Below the pieces are notes generated by a model. It saw nothing but the letters and a program-made list of their open reading frames with translations, ran no database searches and had not been told where the DNA came from. From Prochlorococcus sp. AG-363-P19 (GTDB taxonomy: Bacteria > Cyanobacteriota > Cyanobacteriia > PCC-6307 > Cyanobiaceae), in NCBI GenBank assembly GCA_003280055.1, contig QCGG01000015.1, forward strand, positions 1 through 36,126: a stretch of 36,126 bases of DNA, read 5' to 3'. The translations under genes were made by a program, and so were the position numbers. This document shows positions 24,831 to 34,919 of the stretch, piece after piece. The stretch's first letter is position 1; each line of letters begins with the position of its first letter.

Positions 24831-25565
24831 TTAAATTTCCTCGGCTGATGGAGTCTCTGGATTTTCTACGGGATCCTCGCTCGCAACTTCTAAATCCTTT
24901 GCGCTCGCTGCCTCTAAATTAGGACCAGGTCCCATGGAGACCTTAACGAGAGCATGACGTAATACCTTGCCATTTAAATGGTATCCCCTCTGAAGTTCCT
25001 CAACAACAATATCCTCGGGATGCTCATCACTAGGCTCTCTCATAACCGCCTCATGCAAACTTGGATCAAAAGCTTGGCCAATCACTCGCATAGGAGCAAC
25101 CCCAAGTTGTTTAAGCACATCAACTAGTTGCTTATATAACCCCTGATAACTGCGATGAAGAGATTGAGCCTCCTCTCCTTGTGGGTCAAGTTGCTGACGG
25201 GCTCTTTCAAAATTATCAACAATTGGAAGAATCTCAGAAAGAGTTGAACAAATCAATTGCAATCGCAAATCATCCTGATCACGACTTTGACGTTTACGGA
25301 AATTATCAAAATCAGCAGCAATTCTCATGTATTGACTTTTCAGAGTTTCGTGTTCCTTTTCAAGTTGCAGCAAACGTGATTCATTATCAGCAGGAGCCTT
25401 TTCTGACGATACTTCAGCCTCACTAGCAGGATTCGACTCTGAAGCAATCTCTTTAGAAGGATCCTCCGAATCAGAATTCATTGATGAAGTCATTTCCGAA
25501 TTCCCATCTGGCACGGAGGAATCTAAAGAGGAATCTTGAACTGAATTTGAATGTTCGCCGCTCAT
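24831..25565 (-). CDS. grpE: Nucleotide exchange factor GrpE
   Basis: GrpE releases ADP from DnaK. Starting at ATG 25563-25565 ([15 protein letters not shown]) gives 244 aa. The frame is open to 25742, but that stretch overlaps the upstream flavoprotein gene and has no GrpE character. An acidic disordered N terminus (about 1-70) precedes the long coiled coil ([36 protein letters not shown]). The C-terminal beta domain has [16 protein letters not shown] and [20 protein letters not shown]. It heads the grpE-dnaJ pair. An 11-bp inverted repeat lies 74 nt upstream. Confidence 0.97.
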   Translation of the reverse strand: MSGEHSNSVQDSSLDSSVPDGNSEMTSSMNSDSEDPSKEIASESNPASEAEVSSEKAPADNESRLLQLEKEHETLKSQYMRIAADFDNFRKRQSRDQDDLRLQLICSTLSEILPIVDNFERARQQLDPQGEEAQSLHRSYQGLYKQLVDVLKQLGVAPMRVIGQAFDPSLHEAVMREPSDEHPEDIVVEELQRGYHLNGKVLRHALVKVSMGPGPNLEAASAKDLEVASEDPVENPETPSAEEI

Positions 25566-25638
25566 ACTGATCAATAAATTCTCATATAGATACTTTGAAT
25601 GAAAAAGCACCGATGGCACAAGCGGCGGAACCCGCACC

Positions 25639-25666
25639 TTTCCATTAGAACCTTTTCTAATGGAAA
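25639..25666. promoter_or_regulatory. Perfect inverted repeat upstream of grpE
   Basis: TTTCCATTAGA (25639-25649) and TCTAATGGAAA (25656-25666) are perfect 11-bp arms around a 6-nt loop. The repeat lies between the end of the BaiN-like gene and the grpE ATG. No U-tract follows on the minus strand. The sequence is not CIRCE. It could be an operator or leader hairpin for grpE-dnaJ, or a weak terminator for the upstream gene. Confidence 0.5.
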
Positions 25667-25696
25667 CATCTTGAATTTCAAAGCTATCCTCGACTT

Positions 25697-26938
25697 TTAC
25701 TCTGCAATTGCTGTTCCTGCAAGCCAACCACTCGTCCAACAATGTTGAAAGTTGAATCCACCCGTCACCCCATCAACATTTAGCAATTCACCAGCAAAAT
25801 ACAATCCTGGACAAAAACGACTTTCTAACCTTCTAGCATCAACCTCTGCGAGAGGAATTCCTCCAGCAGTAACAAACTCCTCACCAAAAGGACCGCGCCC
25901 AGAGATTTCATATTCGCTAGCGGTTAAAGCGTTAAACAAATCCAGCTCTAAACGGACTGGAAGATCTGCCCAACGTAAAGAAGTATTTGCTCTAATCTGC
26001 AATAACAATCCTCGCCAAACTCGTTTTGGCAAAGTCGTAAAAGGTCTTGATTGCAAAAGTGTTTTAGAAGCAGACTGATATCGAAACTGATTTAACGTTT
26101 TTTTTATATAATTTGCATCAAAATTTGATAACCAATTAACTCTTAATCGAGACCTGTAAGAAGCACTTTTGAGAGCACAAGCGGCAAATGCTGTCAGACG
26201 CAGAACTGCTGGACCACTTATACCCCAATGAGTTAGAATTACCCTGCCCGATTCTTTAAACTGTTGACCATTAATATTCATGGATAAATGAATATTATCC
26301 ATAGGGATGCCAGAACATTCAGTCAGCCATGTGCCTTCTAAATCTAATGAGAAAAGAGAAGGAACAGGTGGGGTAATATTATGTCCAAAAGATTTAGCAA
26401 GCAGGCGTCCACTTGGGTGTGCCCCTGTTGCAAGTAAAACTTTTTGAGAAACATAGCTACTCCCATTTCTACAAGTAACAATGAAATTATTATTAGATAA
26501 TTTTTGAAGATGGTTTACAACAGATTTCTTACGTACAACAACTCCAGTAGCCTTTGCAGAAGATTTCAAACAATCAACAACCGACGAAGACTTATTACTA
26601 ATAGGAAACATACGGCCATCAGATTCAGAAACAATCTCTAAACCTTTATCCGAAAACCAACTAAGAGTATCGCTAACAGAGAAACGGTAGAAAGCCCCTA
26701 ATAAAGATTGTTGGCCTCTTGGATAATTTTCAGACAACTCACGATTATCGAAACATTCATGAGTAATATTGCATCTACCACCACCACTAATAAGCACTTT
26801 ATTTAATGGAGATGAAGTAGCTTCTAAAATTATTATTGAAGAAACACCCTTCTCAGCAGCAGCCAGAGCAGCAAAATAACCTGCAGGGCCGCCCCCAACA
26901 ACTAAAAGGTCATGACAATGGTCGAAAACTGAGGGCAA
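25697..26938 (-). CDS. BaiN/HI0933-family flavoprotein (NAD(P)/FAD oxidoreductase)
   Basis: An FAD-dependent protein of the HI0933/BaiN family, widespread and mostly of unknown substrate. Motifs are [20 protein letters not shown] (dinucleotide fold), [13 protein letters not shown] and [15 protein letters not shown], then [40 protein letters not shown] and [12 protein letters not shown]. The frame opens at 27007, but the first 23 codons lie opposite the conserved end of msrB in another frame and carry no family similarity. I choose TTG 26936-26938 ([11 protein letters not shown]), with low certainty. It overlaps the msrB end by 29 bp. Confidence 0.92.
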   Translation of the reverse strand: MPSVFDHCHDLLVVGGGPAGYFAALAAAEKGVSSIIILEATSSPLNKVLISGGGRCNITHECFDNRELSENYPRGQQSLLGAFYRFSVSDTLSWFSDKGLEIVSESDGRMFPISNKSSSVVDCLKSSAKATGVVVRKKSVVNHLQKLSNNNFIVTCRNGSSYVSQKVLLATGAHPSGRLLAKSFGHNITPPVPSLFSLDLEGTWLTECSGIPMDNIHLSMNINGQQFKESGRVILTHWGISGPAVLRLTAFAACALKSASYRSRLRVNWLSNFDANYIKKTLNQFRYQSASKTLLQSRPFTTLPKRVWRGLLLQIRANTSLRWADLPVRLELDLFNALTASEYEISGRGPFGEEFVTAGGIPLAEVDARRLESRFCPGLYFAGELLNVDGVTGGFNFQHCWTSGWLAGTAIAE

Positions 26939-27434
26939 TTCCGTTGTTGCAATATCTCTTTCCTGTAGGACGAGGGCCGTCATCAAACCGATGGCCTTGA
27001 TGTCCACCGCAACGAATACAGTGATATTCAGTGCGAGGAATAATTAGTTTAAAATCAACTTTCGTCGCAATAGCATCAGGCAAGGGTTCCCAAAAGCTAG
27101 GCCAACCTGTGCCGCTGTCAAATTTAGATGTAGATGAAAACAGAGGTAAGTCGCATCCTGCACAATGATACGTACCTATTCTTTTTTCGTTATTTAATGG
27201 ACTAGAAAAAGGTCTTTCAGTTCCCTCTTCACGAAGAACAGTAAATGCTTCTTGCGACAACCTTTTTTTCCAATCAGCTTTACTAAGAGACCAGTCTGGA
27301 TGAGAATTCAATGACGCAGCCATAAGATGTTTAGGGCGAAAAAACAAAATTCCATATCCAAAAATTATCTTAAAGAGCAATGATCGTCGATTAATAATCA
27401 TTGAATTACTTTGCATAGAATCCAATGGGCTCAA
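26910..27434 (-). CDS. msrB: Peptide-methionine (R)-S-oxide reductase, probably exported
   Basis: MsrB reduces the R-form of methionine sulfoxide in proteins. Zinc cysteines are CAGC (91/94) and CIRC (139/142), substrate motifs are SGTGWPSFWEPL and GHRFDDGPRPTGKRYC, and the catalytic Cys is 162 ([11 protein letters not shown]). Unlike cytosolic MsrB (~130-150 aa) it has a ~40-residue N-terminal extension with INRRSLLFKIIFGYGILFF. That extension is a twin-arginine-like signal or membrane anchor, so it may act on the periplasmic or lumenal side. The start is ATG 27434, though internal ATGs at codons 7 and 12 are possible. It is divergent from dusA by 46 bp. Confidence 0.93.
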   Translation of the reverse strand: MSPLDSMQSNSMIINRRSLLFKIIFGYGILFFRPKHLMAASLNSHPDWSLSKADWKKRLSQEAFTVLREEGTERPFSSPLNNEKRIGTYHCAGCDLPLFSSTSKFDSGTGWPSFWEPLPDAIATKVDFKLIIPRTEYHCIRCGGHQGHRFDDGPRPTGKRYCNNGIALSFRPLS

Positions 27435-27480
27435 GAGAGGCTCAAGAGAGTTATTAAGATAATAGATGAAGGATTAGAAA

Positions 27481-28485
27481 ATGTTTAAAGAATACACTCC
27501 AAACAATTGTCACTCTTATCGATTCAGCATTGCACCAATGATGGATTGTACTGATAGACACTTCAGAGTGCTTATGCGACAAATAAGTCAAAAAGCACTT
27601 TTATATACAGAAATGGTTGTAGCCCAATCACTACATCATACGAAACATCGTGATCGCTTGCTTGATTTTGATTTTATAGAACACCCAATTGCATTACAAA
27701 TCGGAGGAGACGATCCAGATCTACTCGCTGAAGCAGCTTCTCTGGCAGAGGATTGGGGTTACGACGAAGTGAACCTAAATCTTGGATGTCCAAGTCCAAG
27801 AGTGCAATCAGGCAATTTTGGCGCTTGCCTTATGTCTCAACCTAAAAAAATCGCATGTTGCATTGAGTCAATGAGAAAAGCAACAAACCTTCCAATAACT
27901 GTTAAACACAGAATCGGAATAGACAATTTAGATACATTAGAACTACTAATTGACTTTGTAGATCAACTTTCATTAGCTGGTGCAACTCGATTTGCAGTAC
28001 ATGCAAGAAAAGCATGGTTAAAAGGTCTAAATCCAAAAGAAAATAGAACTATTCCTCCTTTGCAATATGAAAGAGTTGCCGCATTAAAAGCAAGCAGGCC
28101 CGGTCTAATTGTTGAACTAAATGGTGGTTTACAAAATCCCAATGAATGCTTAAAAGCTTTAACAACCTTTGATGGCGTAATGGTTGGAAGAGCTGTATAC
28201 GAACATCCTATGAGATGGATACAAATTGACGAATTAATTTTTGGCGACACCCCGAAAGAAATTAAAGCTTCTAAAATAATTAAAGGGATATTGCCTTATG
28301 CGGAGAAACACTTAACCAAAGGAGGAAGACTTTGGGACATTTGTAAACACACACTTCAACTAGTTGAAGGTATTAATGGAGCAAGAAATTGGCGACGGGA
28401 ATTATCTATATCAGCACAAAAGAAAAAAGCTGATTTAAAGATTCTTGAAAATGCTGCCCGACAATTAGAAAATGCCGGGCATTGA
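27481..28485 (+). CDS. dusA: tRNA-dihydrouridine synthase A
   Basis: A flavin enzyme that reduces uridines in the tRNA D-loop. Motifs are FSIAPMMDCTDRHFR (FMN), YTEMVVAQSLHH, IALQIGGDDPDLLAEAA and EVNLNLGCPSPRVQSGNFGA (catalytic Cys 103), then TVKHRIGID, FAVHARKAWLKGLNPKENR (DusA-type) and VELNGGLQNP with VMVGRAVYEHP. The LNPKENR signature points to DusA (U20/U20a). The length of 334 aa is normal. The gene ends 20 bp from the convergent RRM protein gene. Confidence 0.95.
   Translation: MFKEYTPNNCHSYRFSIAPMMDCTDRHFRVLMRQISQKALLYTEMVVAQSLHHTKHRDRLLDFDFIEHPIALQIGGDDPDLLAEAASLAEDWGYDEVNLNLGCPSPRVQSGNFGACLMSQPKKIACCIESMRKATNLPITVKHRIGIDNLDTLELLIDFVDQLSLAGATRFAVHARKAWLKGLNPKENRTIPPLQYERVAALKASRPGLIVELNGGLQNPNECLKALTTFDGVMVGRAVYEHPMRWIQIDELIFGDTPKEIKASKIIKGILPYAEKHLTKGGRLWDICKHTLQLVEGINGARNWRRELSISAQKKKADLKILENAARQLENAGH
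28455..28481 (+). terminator. Weak terminator-like hairpin at end of dusA
   Basis: TGCCCG (28455-28460) and CGGGCA (28476-28481) could pair across a 15-nt loop inside the last dusA codons. ATTTTT follows after 11 bases. The long loop and spacing make it a weak case. Confidence 0.35.
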
Positions 28486-28505
28486 TTAAGGATTTTTAAA
28501 CAAAT

Positions 28506-28961
28506 CTAAGTTTCTGCACCACCATATTCTTCCGTGTTTTCCGGTGCCGTTCCTCTACGTCGTCTACTGCGACCATCATCAGAAGAACTAGCGCCATCTT
28601 GAGAAGAGCCACCATAACTTCTATCTTCCCAACCACTAGCGCCTGATCCACGCTCAGAAGATCCGCCGCCGTAGTTACCGCCGCCACCGCCGCCGTAACC
28701 ACCTCTTCGCGGAGCACTTCCTCTGGGCTCAGCTTTATTAATCCTGAGTGGTCGACCCATCATTTCGGCACCTTGCAAGGCTTCTATAGCTGCAGCTTCT
28801 GCAGCTTCATCGGCCATCTCAATAAAAGCAAACCCTCTTTTGCGACCAGTGTCGCGCTCTAAGGGAAGTGCACAGTTTGCAACCTCTCCAAAAGGTGCAA
28901 ACAACTCAATCACGTCTTCCTGCTCAGCGCGGAAGGGAAGATTGCCAACGAAAATACTCAC
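28506..28961 (-). CDS. Glycine-rich RRM RNA-binding protein
   Basis: A cyanobacterial single-RRM protein (151 aa from GTG 28959-28961, V/M-SIFVGNLPFRAEQED). RNP2 is IFVGNL and RNP1 is RKRGFAFIEM. The RRM spans about 1-80, then a disordered Gly-rich tail (RRGGYGGGGGGNYGGGSS) and an Arg/Ser patch (DDGRSRRRRG). The frame is open to 29000, but the extra residues (MYPQVHFLRLISK) are not part of an RRM. Cyanobacterial Rbp proteins are cold-induced RNA chaperones or mRNA-localising factors; the role here is inferred. It follows argH on the same strand after a 127-bp gap. Confidence 0.94.
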   Translation of the reverse strand: MSIFVGNLPFRAEQEDVIELFAPFGEVANCALPLERDTGRKRGFAFIEMADEAAEAAAIEALQGAEMMGRPLRINKAEPRGSAPRRGGYGGGGGGNYGGGSSERGSGASGWEDRSYGGSSQDGASSSDDGRSRRRRGTAPENTEEYGGAET

Positions 28962-29088
28962 TTTGCTAATTAACCTTAAAAAATGGACCTGTGGGTACAA
29001 AAATCACCACAAGTGAATAAGTCTAATAAAAATCATTCACCTTTGGTATACACAGATTAAACCTAACAGGCCAATCTCTTCATTAAGC

Positions 29089-30471
29089 CTAAAGACCAAA
29101 GCGATTTTTCCAGTGATTCAATTGTTCCTCTACACGGATAAAGCCAGTTCCACCTTCACTGGTTCGAGAAGCAACTACCGCTTTAGGCAAAATCCTGTCA
29201 TAGATATCCTTCTGAAAGAAAGGTGAGACTTCTTGCCATTGGTCTAAAGTTAAATCACGCAAAAGAAGTCCTTGCTGTATACAACGCTTAACAACACTTC
29301 CAACCAGTTGATATGCCTCTCGAAAAGGCACTCCTTTAGTTACTAAATAATCTGCCACATCAGTTGCATTTGAAAAATCAGAAGTAACAGCACGAGAAAG
29401 CGAATCCGAACGAAACTCCAGTCCCTCATGAAAAAGTATAGTCATAGCATTAACACAATCTTGTGTAGTTCTAACAACATCAAAAAGAGCTTCTTTATCT
29501 TCTTGAAAGTCCTTATTATAAGCAAGCGGCAACCCTTTCATTATTGTCAAAAGACCTTGAAGATGCCCAAAAACACGACCACACTTGCCACGGACCAACT
29601 CAGGAACATCAGGATTTTTTTTCTGTGGCATTAAACTACTTCCTGTAGCACATCTATCCGTTAAAGAGACAAAAGAAAACTCCTCAGAAGCCCAAAGAAT
29701 TACTTCTTCAGATAAGCGACTTAAATGCACCATTATCAAGGCAGCGACAGTAGTAAATTCAACTGCAAAATCACGATCACTTACAGCATCTAAGCTATTT
29801 AAATAAATATCATCAAAGTTAAGTAATTTGGCTGTTTTACGTCTATCAATAGGGACGGAAGTACCTGCCAAAGCAGCTGCACCCAAAGGAGATACATTAA
29901 CTCTTTTTCTAGCATCAGCAAGTCTTTTCCTGTCTCGTTCTAACATCTCAACATAAGCAAGAAGATGATGAGCTAGAGACAAAGGTTGAGCTCTTTGAAG
30001 ATGCGTATATCCCGGAATTAATATATTTAGACTTTGCTCTGCCTTGGAAAGCAGAACTATTTGAAAACCCTCCAATTCTTTATCTAAGAAATCCATTTTT
30101 CTTCTTAGCCATAATCGAATATCCAGACCAACTTGATCATTGCGACTTCTGCCTGTATGTAGCTTCTTACCAAGTGAACCTAATTTTTCTATCAATCGTT
30201 TTTCAACCGCAAAATGAACATCTTCATCACTAATTTCAGGAATAAATTGCCCTAAGGAATTTTCCGATCGAATTTCTTCAAGAGCCCTTTCTATTTGAAT
30301 GCTTTCATCAAAAGAGATAACACCACATTCACCCAACATACGAGCATGAGCAATCGATCCATCTAGATCTTCCTGCAAAAGCTCTATATCAAACCCAATA
30401 GAAGCATTGAAACGCTCGATTTCAGGATTCAAGCCTTCTTCAAATCTATCGCTCCAAGTATTATTAGTCAC
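29089..30471 (-). CDS. argH: Argininosuccinate lyase
   Basis: ArgH splits argininosuccinate to arginine and fumarate, the last step of arginine synthesis. The fumarase/aspartase superfamily signature is [11 protein letters not shown] (277-287). Other conserved parts are [11 protein letters not shown] (105-114), [20 protein letters not shown] and [12 protein letters not shown]. Length (460 aa) is normal, with an ATG start. The gene lies 47 bp downstream of the RsbU-like phosphatase, same strand. Confidence 0.98.
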   Translation of the reverse strand: MTNNTWSDRFEEGLNPEIERFNASIGFDIELLQEDLDGSIAHARMLGECGVISFDESIQIERALEEIRSENSLGQFIPEISDEDVHFAVEKRLIEKLGSLGKKLHTGRSRNDQVGLDIRLWLRRKMDFLDKELEGFQIVLLSKAEQSLNILIPGYTHLQRAQPLSLAHHLLAYVEMLERDRKRLADARKRVNVSPLGAAALAGTSVPIDRRKTAKLLNFDDIYLNSLDAVSDRDFAVEFTTVAALIMVHLSRLSEEVILWASEEFSFVSLTDRCATGSSLMPQKKNPDVPELVRGKCGRVFGHLQGLLTIMKGLPLAYNKDFQEDKEALFDVVRTTQDCVNAMTILFHEGLEFRSDSLSRAVTSDFSNATDVADYLVTKGVPFREAYQLVGSVVKRCIQQGLLLRDLTLDQWQEVSPFFQKDIYDRILPKAVVASRTSEGGTGFIRVEEQLNHWKNRFGL

Positions 30472-30518
30472 AACGTTTATTTATACCTCAAGCAAAATAG
30501 ATTTTTTTTCATAACTGG

Positions 30519-31937
30519 TTAGGGAGCAATCTGTGAGACAGAGGGCAATGTGAGTCCTTCCGGAACTTTTAATACAACCATAGAAGCATCATCTTCAAGA
30601 TGCTTACCAGATCCAACGAATGAATCTAATCGAGCAAATAAATCATCAAGAATACCTTGAGCTGATTTACCACTTCTACTTGCGACGTCTAAAGTCCTAA
30701 TCAAACGACTTTCATTAAAGCGATCTCCTGCCATCCCTGAAGCTTCTGTCACTCCATCTGTGTAATAAAGGATTACATCTCCAGCTTCCAAAAAGATCTC
30801 ACCGCACTCATATTCTGCCTCAGCTTGTAAACCAATCAACAACCCAGCTGCATCCAAACGAGTTACTGAACGCTGCTTCGCGCGCCAAAGCAGAGGAGGA
30901 TTGTGCGCTGCATTTGCAAAACGCAGCCGCCGAGACCGCGGATCATAATCGGAGTAAAAAAGAGTGACAAATCTATGAGAATGAGCCAGATCCTCTTGTG
31001 CTAACTGATTTAAGTCATGAAGTATTCGATCGGGTGGCAAGCCACTTAAAACTTCTGCACGCAACATTCCTCTAAGCATGGTCATCAAAAGACCTGCAGG
31101 GACACCTTTTCCCATCACATCACCTACAACGAAAGCCCAACGACCCCTTTCCCGACGGCGACCTGACAACTCAGGCCTAGTAGGCATGAAATCGTAATAA
31201 TCACCTCCAACCTGATAGGCCGGTCTGCATCTTGCAGACAGCTCTATTCCCTCAATTACAGGGCAATGATCAGGCAAAAGTTGGGACTGAATTTCAGCAC
31301 CAATACTTAATTGTCTATCAACACTTTCATGACGTCTAACCAATTGAAGGCTGCAATCATTTTCAATAGCAACACCAGTCAAATCAGCAATTAACTGAAC
31401 ATTTCTTCGATGAACTTCACTCCAAACAAGAGGCCCTCGCGGATCAAAAACATATAACCTTCCTCTTTCTCTTCCACGAGAAACTATAGAAGTAGCAAAA
31501 ATGCCAACTCCAGCCATATGACGTTGAATCAATCTATCCATAGCAAGGACCTGATGCTCATCACTAGCAAATCCTTCTTGAGTTCCAGGCTCAAAGGAAA
31601 CCAATTGCCTTAATAAATTCTGTGAACTAGCAAGTGGTACTACTTGCAAATGTTCACGCCAAATTGTTCCATCTATACGAAAAGGAACTAAAAGAGATCC
31701 TTCTACACCTACCAAACGTGAGGTGAAAACTGGGACCAACTCAAGAAAAGAATGCAAGTTGGTGAAACTTCTCATGGCAAAGCCCAAAGAAGCCAAGAGC
31801 TCTTGATTAGAACGTTGCTCTTTGGACAAACTATCCAACAATGCACGCACAGCTGTTGTGACAGACAACGTCTCTGAAGAGCTGCGTACTGACGGGATTG
31901 AATGTCTCTGTGGTGCCTTTGGACTCACCACAATCAC
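30519..31937 (-). CDS. RsbU-type PP2C serine phosphatase
   Basis: A 472-aa signalling protein. Residues about 60-200 form a GAF-like sensor domain (TNLHSFLELVPVFTSRLVG; GVGIFATSIVSRGRERGRLY). Residues about 225-460 form a SpoIIE/PP2C phosphatase, with metal motifs GGDYYDFMP and FVVGDVMGKGVPAGLLM, then FVTLFYSDYDPRSRRL, NAAHNPPLLW and VILYYTDGVTEASG and a late DDASMVVLKV. Such enzymes usually dephosphorylate an anti-sigma-factor antagonist. No such partner is encoded nearby, so the target is unknown. The start at 31937 is probable (GTG/ATG context not decisive). Confidence 0.93.
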   Translation of the reverse strand: MIVVSPKAPQRHSIPSVRSSSETLSVTTAVRALLDSLSKEQRSNQELLASLGFAMRSFTNLHSFLELVPVFTSRLVGVEGSLLVPFRIDGTIWREHLQVVPLASSQNLLRQLVSFEPGTQEGFASDEHQVLAMDRLIQRHMAGVGIFATSIVSRGRERGRLYVFDPRGPLVWSEVHRRNVQLIADLTGVAIENDCSLQLVRRHESVDRQLSIGAEIQSQLLPDHCPVIEGIELSARCRPAYQVGGDYYDFMPTRPELSGRRRERGRWAFVVGDVMGKGVPAGLLMTMLRGMLRAEVLSGLPPDRILHDLNQLAQEDLAHSHRFVTLFYSDYDPRSRRLRFANAAHNPPLLWRAKQRSVTRLDAAGLLIGLQAEAEYECGEIFLEAGDVILYYTDGVTEASGMAGDRFNESRLIRTLDVASRSGKSAQGILDDLFARLDSFVGSGKHLEDDASMVVLKVPEGLTLPSVSQIAP

Positions 31938-31988
31938 CTAATCAGGATTTGAAAGGTAGCAAAAACTACATAAAGAAACCATGTAAAT

Positions 31989-33365
31989 TCATCTTTTAGC
32001 CAAAAGAGCCTCAACAAACTCAAAGCTATTAAAAGGCCTTAAATCTCGAAGTCCTTCTCCAGCACCAACAAAACGAATAGGCAAATTAGCCTCAGATGAA
32101 ACTGCAAGAGCAACTCCTCCTCTTGAAGTTCCATCTAACTTTGTAATAACAACACCAGTCAGCCTTGCACTTTTACTAAATGCCATGGCTTGCCTCAACC
32201 CATTTTGACCCTGACTCGCATCAAGAACCAGTAGAGATTCAACACAAGCCTCAGGTGCAAGCTTATCAATAATGCGACGGACCTTATTAAGTTCATCCAT
32301 AAGATTATTTTTCGTCTGCAATCGTCCAGCAGTATCAACTAACAAAAGATCTGCGTTCTTTGCTTTCGCAGCTCCAATAGCATCAAAAACTACAGCAGCA
32401 GGATCGGCATTAGCGGAAGCGTTCGCAACAACTGAAACACCACTACGTTCTCCCCATATTTTGACTTGTTCCACTGCTGCTGCACGAAATGTATCTGCTG
32501 CAGCTATAAGCGGCGAAAAACCACTCCTAACTGCCAAGTTTGCGATTTTCCCAAGGGTAGTAGTTTTACCAACACCATTAACTCCAACAAATAACCAAAT
32601 ATTTAGACTACCCAGGGCGGGGGAAAGAACATTTTTACCGGTAGCTTTAATAGGGGCCTCTATTAAATCGCAAAGTTGTTGCTTGAGAAACCGCAATCCC
32701 TCTTCAGGTTCAACAACTTCTTCATTCATCTTATGCCGCAAAGCATCCAAGACTTGATCAGTAGCAACTACACCTGCATCTGCCCTTAAAAGTAAGGTCT
32801 CTAATTCATCCAATACCTCTGGCGTAAGCGGATCATCTCCTAGGTTTTCTAACAATCCAGTAACAAAACTTTGACGCGTGTTTTCAAGACCTCTTCTTAA
32901 GCGACCCAGCCAATCAACTTCCTCCAGGGAGATTTGACTAGCATCGCGACCCTGAGCAGCTAACACCTCAGCAGACCAAGTGAAAGTTTCATCAAAGTCT
33001 CCTAATTCTATTTGATCTTCTTCTACCTGTTCCTTATTTTCACTATGATTAATTGTGGATAAAACCTTATCCTCTTGATTAGATTGACTTTCTTGATGAA
33101 GATTTTTTGTAGGAGTTAAATTAGAAGATGAACTAGAATTATTACTTTTGAAAAGAATTTTATCTTCAGTTATCGTCCGTTCTTTTTCTTCTTCTTCTTC
33201 TTCTCTTTTCTGTAAATCCTGTTTAGCTTTTAATGCTGCATATGCTTGACGAGCCCACTCCATAGGATCATCTTCTTTTGGTATTTCACTTAAATTGTCT
33301 TTAGATGTTTCTTCAGAATCAGAATTCTGATTAGAAGAAAAACTATCTTCTAGTTCATCCATCAT
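31989..33365 (-). CDS. ftsY: Signal recognition particle receptor FtsY
   Basis: The SRP receptor GTPase docks translating ribosomes at the membrane. The first ~130 residues are acidic and low-complexity ([15 protein letters not shown]), longer than the minimal form. The N domain follows, then the G domain with [20 protein letters not shown] (G1), [26 protein letters not shown] (G3) and [12 protein letters not shown] (G4), and the closing motif [14 protein letters not shown]. Length is 458 aa. Its ATG overlaps the nusB stop by 4 bp, so the two are probably translationally coupled. Confidence 0.97.
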   Translation of the reverse strand: MMDELEDSFSSNQNSDSEETSKDNLSEIPKEDDPMEWARQAYAALKAKQDLQKREEEEEEKERTITEDKILFKSNNSSSSSNLTPTKNLHQESQSNQEDKVLSTINHSENKEQVEEDQIELGDFDETFTWSAEVLAAQGRDASQISLEEVDWLGRLRRGLENTRQSFVTGLLENLGDDPLTPEVLDELETLLLRADAGVVATDQVLDALRHKMNEEVVEPEEGLRFLKQQLCDLIEAPIKATGKNVLSPALGSLNIWLFVGVNGVGKTTTLGKIANLAVRSGFSPLIAAADTFRAAAVEQVKIWGERSGVSVVANASANADPAAVVFDAIGAAKAKNADLLLVDTAGRLQTKNNLMDELNKVRRIIDKLAPEACVESLLVLDASQGQNGLRQAMAFSKSARLTGVVITKLDGTSRGGVALAVSSEANLPIRFVGAGEGLRDLRPFNSFEFVEALLAKR

Positions 33366-34003
33366 TTGGCACCTCTAAGCAAGTACGAATCTTGAAGCTT
33401 ACGTAAAACACCATTAATCATTCTACGTCCCTGGTCATCACTATATCTATTTGCTAATTCTACAGCTTCATTACAAGAAACAGATTTTGGGGTCTTTAAC
33501 AGGATCAAATCAACAAAAGCCAATCTAAGAATATCTCTATCAATACGAGGCAACCTTTTTAATCGCCAACCTTCCATCACTTTATCAATCTTTTCATCAA
33601 TATCATTACGATTTTGAAGTACTAAATTTATTCTTTGAATTGCAGCTGATCGAATTTGTTGATGATCAGATAACATCAAAATCTGAGGTGTTTCAATGGT
33701 AGCAGATAGTCCATTCAAAAGGTTCTCGGCTCCAAGCAAACAATTGTGCAAAGAGTCCTTAACTTGATCGACAGAAGTGTTCTTAGATTCTACAATCTCG
33801 TCAAGTTGCTCAAACTTTTGCTGAGCACACTCTAATTCTTGCGCACAGGTGTCAAGAACTTCTAGCCAATGCTGTTTTAAAGTCTCTATAGACTTTTGAA
33901 TCAAAATATCCAAAGAAGAATCTTCCGCAAAGGTAATATTACTTTCAGATATTTGACCTAAAACCAATAAGGCCAACTCTCTTGAAAGGGATCTAGCAAT
34001 CAT
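33362..34003 (-). CDS. nusB: Transcription antitermination protein NusB
   Basis: NusB joins S10 (NusE) in rRNA antitermination. The all-helical core is at the C terminus, with MEGWRLKRLPRIDRDILRLA, SCNEAVELANRYSDDQGRRM and INGVLRKL. At 213 aa it is longer than E. coli NusB (~140 aa), because cyanobacterial NusB has an N-terminal helical insertion (about 40-130 here: LEVLDTCAQELECAQQKFEQ). The N terminus ARSLSRELALLVLGQI is typical. It precedes ftsY with a 4-bp overlap and follows the DUF502 gene by 26 bp. Confidence 0.95.
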   Translation of the reverse strand: MIARSLSRELALLVLGQISESNITFAEDSSLDILIQKSIETLKQHWLEVLDTCAQELECAQQKFEQLDEIVESKNTSVDQVKDSLHNCLLGAENLLNGLSATIETPQILMLSDHQQIRSAAIQRINLVLQNRNDIDEKIDKVMEGWRLKRLPRIDRDILRLAFVDLILLKTPKSVSCNEAVELANRYSDDQGRRMINGVLRKLQDSYLLRGAK

Positions 34004-34029
34004 CTTTTATCCAGAAAATAATATATTGA

Positions 34030-34767
34030 TTAAGATGATGATGGAGTTGTTCGAGCTCTTAACTGAGAGAATAAACTTGAAAAGCTACGATTAGCAGGGA
34101 CTTCTCGTTCATCAGGGTTAACAATACCCGCAGAAATTATAGTTCGAAAAGCATCCTCGACAGAGATATTTAAATCCTTAACAGAAGACTCTGGAACCAA
34201 AGTGTACCAACCAGTTGTAGGATTAGGAGCTGTTGGAATAAAAACACTCAACAATGGCTGATCTAGTTCCGGCTGCAAAGATGGTCCAACTAAACCAGTA
34301 ACAAATCCAACGCTAAAAAGGCCCTCTCGCGGATACTCAACAAGAACCACACGCCTAAATCGTTTTGAATTATCACGCAAGAATGTCTCTAATAACTGCT
34401 TAAGAGTTTTATAAACTGAACCTGCAAGAGGAATTCTCGACAAGGTACCTTCACCAAACTCCAATAACCAGCGTCCGACAATATTTCTGGCCATTAAGCC
34501 AATTAAAAGAATGCCCAACAATGGAACAGTGAGACCCAAGGCAAGATTAATCAAATCCTGTAAAAGAGGATTGAGAGTGATAAATGGATTTAACTGTTTA
34601 GGAACAGAAGTAAGAAAAGCCAAGACAAAGCGACTTACAACTGTTGATAGCCAGATTGTTGTGGCCAATGGAATTACCACCAACAAACCCGCTATCAGGT
34701 CATTCTTGAGATCCTGCTGAAGCCTTGCGCCTAAAGGAAGATCAGGTCTGGGATTTGATTGAACCAA
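34030..34767 (-). CDS. DUF502 family membrane protein
   Basis: A 245-aa inner-membrane protein. Two membrane segments are clear: LIAGLLVVIPLATTIWLSTV (about 25-45) and LINLALGLTVPLLGILLIGL (about 72-92). The family motifs LARIPLxGxVYxxxKQ (here LSRIPLAGSVYKTLKQLLET) and VVLVEYPREGLFSVGFVTG follow, then VFIPTAPNPTTGWYTLVP. The family is widespread in cyanobacteria and plants (LIKE-COV); its biochemical role is unsettled. It leads a likely DUF502-nusB-ftsY unit. Confidence 0.95.
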   Translation of the reverse strand: MVQSNPRPDLPLGARLQQDLKNDLIAGLLVVIPLATTIWLSTVVSRFVLAFLTSVPKQLNPFITLNPLLQDLINLALGLTVPLLGILLIGLMARNIVGRWLLEFGEGTLSRIPLAGSVYKTLKQLLETFLRDNSKRFRRVVLVEYPREGLFSVGFVTGLVGPSLQPELDQPLLSVFIPTAPNPTTGWYTLVPESSVKDLNISVEDAFRTIISAGIVNPDEREVPANRSFSSLFSQLRARTTPSSS

Positions 34768-34919
34768 GGAGCATTAAATGCCTATCGCATAAGGTTACTC
34801 TTCCTAAATTTAACTAGGAAGATGAAATCTGGTGGTTTCGGACCTTTCTGTAAGAGCAAATTACACAAATTTGCCTTTTAGACAAGGTAATAACAAGATT
34901 ATCGCAAATCAATTGATAT

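Noticed and set aside
25639-25666. CIRCE heat-shock operator
   Set aside because: CIRCE is TTAGCACTC-N9-GAGTGCTAA; these arms differ completely.
25566-25742. N-terminal extension of grpE
   Set aside because: It overlaps the flavoprotein gene end and an inverted repeat and has no GrpE features; MSGEHSN at 25565 is the natural start.
26939-27007. N-terminal extension of the BaiN-like protein
   Set aside because: It is encoded over the conserved msrB C terminus in another frame and precedes the dinucleotide-binding strand without family similarity.
28962-29000. N-terminal extension of the RRM protein
   Set aside because: RRM proteins of this group begin directly at the SIFVGNL strand; GTG 28961 fits.
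29013-29040. GTGAAT/ATTCAC inverted repeat downstream of argH as a terminator
   Set aside because: Only 6 bp with a 16-nt loop and no U-tract.
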